Shown: one piece after another, positions 24,647 through 31,610 of the stretch
Position numbering within the stretch: position 1 is the first letter of the stretch
Layout of the letters: each line of letters begins with the position of its first letter
NCBI GenBank assembly: GCA_004554395.1
Contig: SFMP01000156.1
Coordinates: 1 to 39,858 of the forward strand
Direction: 5' to 3'
Length of the DNA stretch: 39,858 bases
Source of the DNA: Myxococcales bacterium
Lineage (GTDB): Bacteria; Myxococcota_A; Bradymonadia; UBA4248
Notes under the pieces: generated by a model
The model's input: only the letters and a program-made list of their open reading frames with translations
What the model was told of the DNA's origin: nothing
Database searches by the model: none
Made by a program: the position numbers and the translations under genes

Positions 24647-24675
24647 TTAGACTTTTACCGACATGTGGTTATATT
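24647..24675 (+). promoter_or_regulatory. Promoter of the 60-residue protein
   Basis: TTAGAC (24647-24652) and TATATT (24670-24675) are separated by 17 bp. The predicted transcript starts near 24683, leaving a leader of about 58 bases. Confidence 0.6.
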
Positions 24676-24693
24676 GGATTGCAAGGGGGGAGG

Positions 24694-24723
24694 ATTGGCG
24701 AAAGCCTTATTGGCGAAAGCCTT
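24694..24723 (+). promoter_or_regulatory. Tandem GGC-GAAA-GCC leader hairpins
   Basis: The 15-bp unit ATTGGCGAAAGCCTT occurs twice in a row, ending 5 bp before AAGGAG. Each unit contains GGC-GAAA-GCC, a small stem capped by a GNRA tetraloop. In the mRNA leader they could stabilise the 5' end or bind a factor. Confidence 0.5.
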
Positions 24724-24740
24724 ATTAAGGAGAACGATAA

Positions 24741-24923
24741 ATGTCGGAATTTGAAGTAAAGCAAACGCGCAACGCGCGCGAAGATGATTTACACCCCGTG
24801 CTTAGTCTTAACAAAACCCCACTCGACGTCAAGAAGAACGACGCCGATATCGACGAGCAAGAAGCACTCTGGAGTCGTTCGCTCGAGTTTTTTGAGCAGA
24901 TGAAATCTGCGCAAGCAATCTAA
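24741..24923 (+). CDS. Small acidic protein, 60 aa
   Basis: A strong AAGGAG precedes the ATG with good spacing, and a promoter and terminator flank it, so this short gene is very likely real. It starts MSEFEVKQTRNAREDDLHPV and ends with a helix WSRSLEFFEQMKSAQAI. It has no Cys, no signal and no membrane segment. No family recognised. The elaborate upstream DNA (paired sites, hairpins) suggests high or controlled expression. A regulatory or stress-related small protein is possible but unproven. Confidence 0.75.
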   Translation: MSEFEVKQTRNAREDDLHPVLSLNKTPLDVKKNDADIDEQEALWSRSLEFFEQMKSAQAI

Positions 24924-24956
24924 TTTGCTTTTTTCAGAGCGTCATTCATAGATAAT

Positions 24957-24987
24957 GCCGGCTCGCGGTTACGCGTGCCGGTTTTTT
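24957..24987 (+). terminator. Rho-independent terminator of the 60-residue protein
   Basis: CCGGC-T-CGCG-GTTA-CGCG-T-GCCGG is a 9-bp stem with one T-T mismatch, followed by six T. It starts 34 bp after the stop. Confidence 0.92.
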
Positions 24988-25190
24988 CGTTTTTTGGGTT
25001 TGGCGTTTTTTGCGCTTCGCGCGGTTTTTGCGCTTCGCACGGTTTTTTTTGCGGGGGACCAGTCCCCCGCACCCCCACGCCGCTACGCGGCTTTTGAGGC
25101 TTGCGTTTTTGCTTTTTATAGAGCGGTTTTTGGGTTTGGCAGTTTTTTGCGCTACGCGCGGTTTTTTGCGCTACGCGCCGCTTCCAAACG
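24988..25190. repeat. Palindromic GC repeats between convergent genes
   Basis: The region repeats GGTTTTTTGCGCTACGCGC and variants (GCGCTTCGCGCGG). It contains hairpins GCGGGGGA-CCAG-TCCCCCGC (25051-25070) and GCCGC-TAC-GCGGC (25079-25091). The GCGCTACGCG repeats run into the MurC-like gene and encode its final residues. Confidence 0.7.
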
Positions 25191-26552
25191 CTCACGCACT
25201 TTCGCAAAAACCTCCCCACCCGAAAACACGACGACTAAATCGTCCGACTCCACATCGCGCGAAAGCACATCGTATAACGCCTCACACGAATCAAACGCCC
25301 GCGCACTGCGTTCGCGAATCGCACATATCCCAGCCGCCATTGCCTCACTCGATATTCCCGCCACGACTGGCTCACCGCCCGAATCGAGCGGAAATAAATA
25401 AACGCCATCGGCTGCCGCTAAAGCATGACATAACGCATCCCAATGATGCGACATCAACGAATAACGATAGGGATGATAAACGGCAATGACCCGCTTCGCT
25501 CGCTTGCGAAGCCACGCAATGTCGTTTTCGACACACGTCGGATGACTCGCATAATCCGTCGCCAACAAAACATCGCCAATGCGCTGAACTTCACATCGAT
25601 CGCATAAGCCTCGATAACGCGGCAATACCGAAGCCGCCTGCTTCATCTCCATACCACAGACGATCGCAACGCCAATCGCCGATACCAAATTCTGCGCATT
25701 CGCCCGCCCACATAACGCCGGCAAAAGCTGGCAAATATCGCCACCGCAATCGCGCAACGTCACTCGGCAATGCCCCGAACCATCGGGTTCGGCGATTTCA
25801 TAGGCTAAATCGGGCGCACGAACCGGGCTATCGGCACCATCGGGCACTATCCAATATATCGACGAACAATCGGCTAATCGCTCATAGAGCAAACCCGCAC
25901 CAACCCCTGCATAATGGATAACGACTGCCGCACCCGCCGCCAAAACGCGGCGAACATGAACTTCGAACGAATCGACAATCGATTCGAGATCGCCATAGAC
26001 GTCGAGATGATCGGCTTCGACGTTGTTGATGAGCAAGACTTTCGGAACGTGATGCAAATGCGTCTTGTCGGATTCATCGACTTCGCTCACCAAAAACTCC
26101 GCCCCTGGAACGCAAACACACGGCTCGCGCTCGCCAATCGGTACCGCACCCAATATATGGCTCACGCGATGCCCCAACATCGATAAGATAAAACTTATCG
26201 CGGCGGCTGTCGTTCCCTTCCCATGCGTTCCACATACGGCAATGCTAAATGGGTGCGCGTTTGCAAAACGCGCCAATACCTCGCCGCGCGATTGGGCAAT
26301 GCCCAGCGCCTCGGCCGCCGCACGCTCGGGATTGCTACGGCGAATCGCCGACGAATAGACGACTAAATCGGCTCCGGCTATATTCTCGGCGACTTGAGAA
26401 TCGTAGACTGTTACGCCGCGGTCGGCCCAAAATGCACGACGCGACTCGTCGATACATACATCGCTACCCGATACTTCGTGCCCAAGTTCCGATAAGTAAA
26501 GCGCCAAGCTGTGCATCCCTGCCCCAGCTATGCCCACGAAATGTACTCTCAT
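25152..26552 (-). CDS. MurC-like UDP-N-acetylmuramate ligase, divergent motifs
   Basis: 466 residues with the three-domain Mur ligase plan. The N-terminal MRVHFVGIAGAGMHSLALYL is typical of MurC/Mpl. The ATP loop is GTHGKGTT (108-115), where MurC normally has GTHGKTTT. Next come SEVDESDKTH (156-165) and NNVEADHLDVYGD (176-188). The C-terminal domain has TDYASHPTCV in place of the usual DDYAHHPTE, and AVYHPYRYSLMSHH. It joins L-Ala (MurC) or a peptide (Mpl) to UDP-MurNAc. The changed residues and isolated position, away from any cell-wall cluster, leave it open whether this is the main MurC or a paralogue. GTAGGAGGGG precedes the ATG. Confidence 0.85.
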   Translation of the reverse strand: MRVHFVGIAGAGMHSLALYLSELGHEVSGSDVCIDESRRAFWADRGVTVYDSQVAENIAGADLVVYSSAIRRSNPERAAAEALGIAQSRGEVLARFANAHPFSIAVCGTHGKGTTAAAISFILSMLGHRVSHILGAVPIGEREPCVCVPGAEFLVSEVDESDKTHLHHVPKVLLINNVEADHLDVYGDLESIVDSFEVHVRRVLAAGAAVVIHYAGVGAGLLYERLADCSSIYWIVPDGADSPVRAPDLAYEIAEPDGSGHCRVTLRDCGGDICQLLPALCGRANAQNLVSAIGVAIVCGMEMKQAASVLPRYRGLCDRCEVQRIGDVLLATDYASHPTCVENDIAWLRKRAKRVIAVYHPYRYSLMSHHWDALCHALAAADGVYLFPLDSGGEPVVAGISSEAMAAGICAIRERSARAFDSCEALYDVLSRDVESDDLVVVFSGGEVFAKVRERLEAARSAKNRA

Positions 26553-26733
26553 GTCCCCTCCTACATGCCTTCGGCAAACACATCACCGCCCTTGGCAGTG
26601 CACATATCGCGCGCATCGCAGCCGACCATTGCGCTTCGTTGCGATGACACTCCAAATCGATTGCTCAAAAAATACAGCGACTATGTATCGATGACGCACC
26701 AAAAAAGACGGCCAGCGCGTCTATAAAAAACGA

Positions 26734-26964
26734 CTAGTTCGTCACCATGCGAAATAACGCAAAAACTTCTTCGTGAAAGATATATCCCACACAACCAAGG
26801 GCTAAGACGATGCTCAAAATTCCTATCCGCACCTGCCCCTTGCGAAAATCGTTCACGGCACAAACGACAAAGATAATGCCGACGATACACGGTACCCAAA
26901 ACGACAGACTAAAGTCTGCCGCATTGGATACGAGCGATTTTATAGAAAACTCGGAAAATCGCAT
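26734..26964 (-). CDS. Two-TM small membrane protein, 76 aa
   Basis: It starts MRFSEFSIKSLVSNAADFSL and has two hydrophobic helices, about residues 22-40 (FWVPCIVGIIFVVCAV) and 48-63 (ILSIVLALGCVGYIF), separated by the basic turn NDFRKGQVR. The ATG is 10 bp after the thioredoxin stop, so it is probably in the same transcript. A 181-bp gap separates it from the MurC-like gene. No family recognised; the ribosome-binding site is weak. Confidence 0.55.
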   Translation of the reverse strand: MRFSEFSIKSLVSNAADFSLSFWVPCIVGIIFVVCAVNDFRKGQVRIGILSIVLALGCVGYIFHEEVFALFRMVTN

Positions 26965-26974
26965 GATCGACCGA

Positions 26975-27295
26975 TTATTGAGCGAGCGATTCGATCAGTT
27001 CTTTGACTTTGGCAGGGGCATTGCCGACGACGCGACCGACTTCGACGCCATTGCGCAACGCAATAATCGCTGGGATCGACTGGATACGCCACTTCGATGC
27101 CGTCGCCGGCGCTTTGTCGACGTCGACTTTTGCAACCGCCACGCGACCCGCATATTCATCGGATAACGCCTCGATCGTCGGGCCTAAGGCACGACAAGGA
27201 CCACACCAGCCAGCCCAAAAGTCGACTAATATCGCGGGTGAACTGTTGACCGTCGTCGCAAAATTCGTATCGTCTAAGTGTAGAACTTGACTCAT
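26975..27295 (-). CDS. trxA: Thioredoxin
   Basis: 106 residues, normal for TrxA, a cytoplasmic disulfide reductase. It has VDFWAGWCGPCRALGPTIEA with the WCGPC active site (30-34), KVDVDKAPATASKWRIQSIP with the cis-proline, and LRNGVEVGRVVG. No signal peptide. The start at 27295 has GGAGG at ideal spacing; the ATG at 27325 would bury that site. A promoter with surrounding palindromes lies upstream. Confidence 0.95.
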   Translation of the reverse strand: MSQVLHLDDTNFATTVNSSPAILVDFWAGWCGPCRALGPTIEALSDEYAGRVAVAKVDVDKAPATASKWRIQSIPAIIALRNGVEVGRVVGNAPAKVKELIESLAQ

Positions 27296-27333
27296 TATAT
27301 CCTCCGTAGGTTGGTGCTTGTTCATTGAGTTTT

Positions 27334-27381
27334 GAACGCGATACCGTCGGCATCGCGTTCGCGGTAGTGCTTTTCACCGCC
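27334..27381 (-). promoter_or_regulatory. Palindromes in the trxA leader
   Basis: GAACGCGAT-N9-ATCGCGTTC (27334-27360) is a perfect 9-bp inverted repeat, followed directly by GCGGT...ACCGC (27361-27380). Both lie between the putative trxA promoter and its start codon, so they may be operators or leader hairpins. Confidence 0.5.
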
Positions 27382-27391
27382 ACGTCGTCAC

Positions 27392-27419
27392 ATCGTAGGC
27401 ACCCTCTTTGGGGTGTCAA
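27392..27419 (-). promoter_or_regulatory. Putative trxA promoter
   Basis: On the minus strand TTGACA (27414-27419) and TACGAT (27392-27397) are 16 bp apart. The spacer and part of the -35 form an imperfect palindrome (GGCACCC / GGGTGTC), which would let a repressor block the promoter. Confidence 0.5.
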
Positions 27420-27480
27420 TAGTCGAATCGACATTTGCGACGATTATTCTGATCGACGTCTCCCATCACGGGGCCGAGTC

Positions 27481-28920
27481 CTAACCAAGCGAAATAATCC
27501 CCATTTCCTCGAGCTCGAGCAATAAAATCGCCGTTTCGCTCTCCGACCACGCCGATATATCGAGGATATCGGCAATCGTCGTGTTGCCATCGATCATCGA
27601 CAAGATAAATCCAGCTTTCGAATTGATCCCCTTCTTCTGCGATAATTCGCTCATCTTGCACAAAAGTCGCGGCGATCGTTGTACGGGTTGGATCTTGTTT
27701 AGCGCCGCCAATCCGCGCCCGCCTTGCTCGAGGCGTTCGACAGGCGATATCGTATTGAGCGCGACACTCGTCGGTTTGCCAAACACCGGATCGTCGAGGT
27801 CGAACGACGAAGACCCCATATAGAGCGTGTTCGTTCGAGATTCGCCCAATCGCAACGAACTCGACGATAAAGCCACGGCCTCGGTATGCGGTAGCGTCGG
27901 GCGGCTCTGCGCCGCCAAACTACTGCTGCTCGTGCGTCCGACGCGGATATGGGAATCCGACGCCAATTCCGAATCGAAAAACTCCGATATCCGGCGCGGT
28001 TGCGAATACTCCTCCGATGGCGACGGCTTTTGCGACGCGCGCATTATCGACGGCATCGACGAACTCACCGATCGACTCTTCTCCTGCAACTTGTCGATCT
28101 GAGCCGCCTGCATGTTGTTCGGCACCGGCGTCATGTACTCATTCGAAGCCTTTTCGATGAGGTCATCGCTATTCTTGAGCTTTATCACAGACTCGTGTTC
28201 GCCACTTTCGCCGACGATATCGGCCCCTCCAACCTCGAGCCCGCCTTCGATGACTTCCTCGGCACCACTGGCAAAAAAATCGAAATCGATGTCGATATCG
28301 AGATTGATTTCGGTCGACTTTTCGGGATTCGACGACAATTCCCTGCCGCGCAAACCATAACTCTGACCGTCGGGCTTGCGCCCATCCGAACCATCGGCAA
28401 ATATCGACGGCACTTGCGTCGACGCTTGCAACGATTCGTTGAGCTTCTCTCGAAACGACGGAACTTCGGTCGCAACCGCCGCATCGAGCGATTCATCGTC
28501 GTCTATCGTCTCGGGGAAATCGAACAATAACGGCGCATAATCGGGCGCCTCTTCGGTTCGACGCATTCGCCTATCGGGTTCGGCGGCTATCAACTTCGAA
28601 CTCCCCGATACCGAAAACCGAAAATCGCTCTCGGGCGCATCCGACGCATCGCCCATCAAATCGCTCACGGCAAACGCCAAATCGCTATCTAAATTCGATG
28701 CTAAACCATCGGCGGCTATCAGCGCATCGTAGAACATAAAAACGCTTTCTGGAGCCGTCGGAAATAGTTGCGACACTTCGTCGATCAGATTATTCAAGTC
28801 CGCGCGCGTCGCGCGCAATTTCACCATCTCGTCGCGCGCTACGATCTCGCCTCGGAGATAAAAAAGCTCGATGATGTTCTTGATTTCATCGGGTATATCA
28901 TGAATCGAGCGCAACGCCAT
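27481..28920 (-). CDS. Large unknown protein with C-terminal signalling-type domain, 479 aa
   Basis: Three parts are visible. Residues 1-75 are helical (IPDEIKNIIELFYLRGEIVA). Residues 75-410 are disordered, rich in Ser, Asp and Glu, with EINLDIDIDFDF and serine runs. The last 50 residues form a compact domain, GINSKAGFILSMIDGNTTIA then DILDISAWSESETAILLLEL. It resembles the small helical domain found at the end of many Myxococcota signalling proteins (for example with PilZ or DUF4388). No catalytic motif. GAGGA lies before the ATG. It is divergent from the methyltransferase gene. Function unknown. Confidence 0.75.
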   Translation of the reverse strand: MALRSIHDIPDEIKNIIELFYLRGEIVARDEMVKLRATRADLNNLIDEVSQLFPTAPESVFMFYDALIAADGLASNLDSDLAFAVSDLMGDASDAPESDFRFSVSGSSKLIAAEPDRRMRRTEEAPDYAPLLFDFPETIDDDESLDAAVATEVPSFREKLNESLQASTQVPSIFADGSDGRKPDGQSYGLRGRELSSNPEKSTEINLDIDIDFDFFASGAEEVIEGGLEVGGADIVGESGEHESVIKLKNSDDLIEKASNEYMTPVPNNMQAAQIDKLQEKSRSVSSSMPSIMRASQKPSPSEEYSQPRRISEFFDSELASDSHIRVGRTSSSSLAAQSRPTLPHTEAVALSSSSLRLGESRTNTLYMGSSSFDLDDPVFGKPTSVALNTISPVERLEQGGRGLAALNKIQPVQRSPRLLCKMSELSQKKGINSKAGFILSMIDGNTTIADILDISAWSESETAILLLELEEMGIISLG

Positions 28921-29186
28921 TTTTCGTTTTCCTCATCTCTATCTCACCTCGTCGGTCTTTTCGCTCTGTGCGCTATTCCTCTGACCATTGCCACAAAAAA
29001 AGACTCTGCCCAATCGACATCATTCCAAAACGGTCTCCAAAGGCAACGAGAACGCATTTCATCGCACTATGTAAACAGAAATCAATTCTATTTCAACGCC
29101 AAAACGGCGTTATTTCTTTTCGCAAACACTTCGACGTTAAAGCGCCTACACATTCCGATGATTCTTGCGCTTTTGCCCAATGACCT

Positions 29187-30692
29187 ATGAACGAAATCAA
29201 TACACATATACATGAAATGATACATTTTGACATTATTCGACTTATCAAAGGTGGCGAAGGCATTACCTTTTGCGATGGGAAGGCGTTTTTCATCGCCAAT
29301 GTGCTTCCGGGCGAAACTGGAACTGCCGAAATATTCGAAGAAAAGCCTCGTTTCGGACGCGCACGCGTCGTCGAACGATTCACGTCCTCGCCCGATAGGC
29401 GCACCGATGATTCGTGTCCTTTTGCCAACCAATGCGACGGCTGCGGCTTCCGCACTCCAACCCACGACTCCGCCCTCCGATACAAAGCTCAACCCATCTA
29501 CGACGAAATCGCCAAAGCCGCTAAAATCGACCTCCCTCCCTACGAACTCTATCCCGTCCCCAACGATTCCAAACGACAACGCATCCGACTCCATTGGACA
29601 AACCAAGGCTGTGGCTTCTTCGCACGACTCTCTCACAGCATCATCGCCGCTTCGGCTTGCGTCGCCATCGATAATCATCTTCGCTTATGCGCCAAATGGC
29701 TCGAAGAAAATACGACCATCGCGCAACATATCAAAACACCATTCCATATCGACGTCCAAATCGACCTCGACGACGACGGTAACGCCTACGCCGCTTTCAA
29801 ACCCATCGTTCAAGGCGATAAAAGCGGTACTCATCGATCCGGCAAACGCTCAAATCAAGCGACTAACAAATGCTCAAATCAAGCGGCTAACAAACGATCT
29901 CAAACCGAAGACGCGACGAATCGGGCTTCGGCGAATTTATCTTCATCGATCAACAGTCTTATCGAAGAAATTTCGCAGAAAGCATTCGACGAAAAAATAT
30001 TCCTCGGCATTGTGACGCCACACGCGACCTATGGCGAAACGATGATTTCGTCGACGACGCCTGCCCCATCGACATTCGATGCGCCATCGACATTCGATGC
30101 GATATCGACATTGAGCGCGTCGGAACTCCCTTGCACGACGACATTCCGACGCGTCGGCGATTTTTCCCAAGCCCTCCCGCGAGCCAATGCCATCATACAC
30201 GCCTTGCTCGCCCAATTCCTCGACGACGCCATCCGAACCGCTACACATCCGCTCACTGCCGCCGATTTATTTGCAGGGTCGGGCAACCTCACGTTCCGCA
30301 TCGCCACCAAACTCCCACGCGTTGCCGCCTACGAGCTCTTTTGCGCCCCCAACGCCTTCCAACGCGGCGTCGAATACAACGCCAACGCATTCTGCCCAAA
30401 CGCCCACCCCACGCTCGATCTCTTCGATCTCAATGCCGGGCTCCCCGAAGCCGCCAAAACCGCCGATATCATCGTCTGCGATCCCGCCCGCAACGGCCTC
30501 TCACCCCAACTCACCCGCGACATCTGCCACGCCTCCGCACGATTCATCTTCTACGTCTCATGTGAAGCATCGAGCCTCGCTCGCGACCTCGTCACACTCA
30601 AATCTCAATTCACCGTCGAAAAAATCGCATTCATCGACATGTTCCCAGAAACGCCTCACGTCGAGACGATCGCCATCTTGAAACGCATCTAA
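29187..30692 (+). CDS. RlmD/TrmA-type RNA (uracil-5-)-methyltransferase
   Basis: SAM-dependent m5U methyltransferase. An N-terminal TRAM-like part (RLIKGGEGITFCDGKAFFIA) is followed by an iron-sulfur cluster set C77, C83, C86 (SCPFANQCDGCGF) with a further Cys near 161, typical of RlmD/RumA. The C-terminal Rossmann part has AADLFAGSGNLTF, VCDPARNGLSPQ, and YVSCEASSLARDL with the catalytic Cys, then MFPETPHVET. Two low-complexity insertions, near 215-250 (repeats of RSNQATNK type) and 290-310 (STFDAPSTFD), are absent from usual members. No clear ribosome-binding site; ATG 29217 is an alternative. RlmD (U1939) is more likely than TrmA because of the cluster. Confidence 0.85.
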   Translation: MNEINTHIHEMIHFDIIRLIKGGEGITFCDGKAFFIANVLPGETGTAEIFEEKPRFGRARVVERFTSSPDRRTDDSCPFANQCDGCGFRTPTHDSALRYKAQPIYDEIAKAAKIDLPPYELYPVPNDSKRQRIRLHWTNQGCGFFARLSHSIIAASACVAIDNHLRLCAKWLEENTTIAQHIKTPFHIDVQIDLDDDGNAYAAFKPIVQGDKSGTHRSGKRSNQATNKCSNQAANKRSQTEDATNRASANLSSSINSLIEEISQKAFDEKIFLGIVTPHATYGETMISSTTPAPSTFDAPSTFDAISTLSASELPCTTTFRRVGDFSQALPRANAIIHALLAQFLDDAIRTATHPLTAADLFAGSGNLTFRIATKLPRVAAYELFCAPNAFQRGVEYNANAFCPNAHPTLDLFDLNAGLPEAAKTADIIVCDPARNGLSPQLTRDICHASARFIFYVSCEASSLARDLVTLKSQFTVEKIAFIDMFPETPHVETIAILKRI

Positions 30693-30714
30693 CGCCCTAT
30701 TCCACAGAATCCCC

Positions 30715-31362
30715 ATGCAACTCGAATTCATTGCCCACGCGACATTTCTTTTGCGCCTCGACTCGGGGCGAAGCATCGTCATCGATCCCTATAAAGCGCA
30801 CGAATTCAACGGGCGATTCGACTACCCCACATTCGCGCCACTGTGCGATTTCGCCGTCATTACACACGAACACATCGATCACGCATGGCTTGGCGATTTA
30901 CGCGGAAACCCCGTCGTCGTGCGCCAAGCCTGGTGCGACCGCGAACTGCGCATTTCGTCGGTTTTCGCCTACCACGACGCCTTTGGCGGCACCAAATTCG
31001 GCGGCTATGTCCTCATGAAAGTCATCGAAGCCGACGGCCAACGCCTCTGCCACCTAGGCGATGTAGGCGAACCACTGAGCGACGCACAAATTGCAGCTCT
31101 TGGTCATTGCGACGTCGCCATCGTCCCCATCGGCGGTTTCTACACCATCGACGCCCACGCCGCCCACGCACTCGCCACACGACTCGCCGCTCGGACCACG
31201 ATTCCCTGCCACTTCAAAACGCCACTCTGCACACTCCCCATCGCCGACGCCACGCCATTTCTCCGCCTTGCCGGCACATACACACACCTCCCACACGCCA
31301 CCTATCCCATCGATAGCCTCCCCCCCGGCATCGTCCTCCTCGATGACGCATTTAACCCCTAA
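30715..31362 (+). CDS. Metallo-beta-lactamase-fold hydrolase (UPF0173-like)
   Basis: 215 residues. It starts with LEFIAHATFLLRLDSGRSIV, a strand pattern typical of the UlaG/UPF0173-type metal-dependent hydrolases. The motif THEHIDHAWLGDL near residue 50 is H-x-H-x-D-H, and a further GDVGEPLSDAQ and HFKTPLC supply likely metal ligands. Such enzymes bind two metal ions; the substrate is unknown. It follows the methyltransferase by 22 bp and is probably co-transcribed. The ribosome-binding site is weak. Confidence 0.85.
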   Translation: MQLEFIAHATFLLRLDSGRSIVIDPYKAHEFNGRFDYPTFAPLCDFAVITHEHIDHAWLGDLRGNPVVVRQAWCDRELRISSVFAYHDAFGGTKFGGYVLMKVIEADGQRLCHLGDVGEPLSDAQIAALGHCDVAIVPIGGFYTIDAHAAHALATRLAARTTIPCHFKTPLCTLPIADATPFLRLAGTYTHLPHATYPIDSLPPGIVLLDDAFNP

Positions 31363-31434
31363 CAAAATCTCTGCCCTGCGGGCTATGGGCACAGGCTATG
31401 TGCTCGTTTCACTGCGCGCATACGCCTGATGCCG

Positions 31435-31518
31435 CTGGGCTATTTCGCTTGCGCTCAATACGCCCAGCCATGCGCCTATTTCGCTTGCGCTCAATACGGC
31501 GCTTTAGCGGCGCTTTTT
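31435..31518 (+). repeat. Intergenic hairpin pair C with T-run
   Basis: Two hairpins of the dispersed family: 31435-31467, CTGGGC-TATTTCGC-TT-GCGCTCAATAC-GCCCAG, and 31472-31502, GCGCC-TATTTCGC-TT-GCGCTCAATAC-GGCGC. The cores are identical while the outer stems differ and are each self-complementary. Six T follow at about 31513, so the second could terminate the hydrolase transcript. Confidence 0.8.
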
Positions 31519-31610
31519 TCGGAGGCTAAAAAATATGTGTGCCCCAATGGCGTAAATAGCGTAAAGTGGAGAGGGGGACGCATTTTTGTCCGTTGCGATT
31601 TGGGAGTCTT

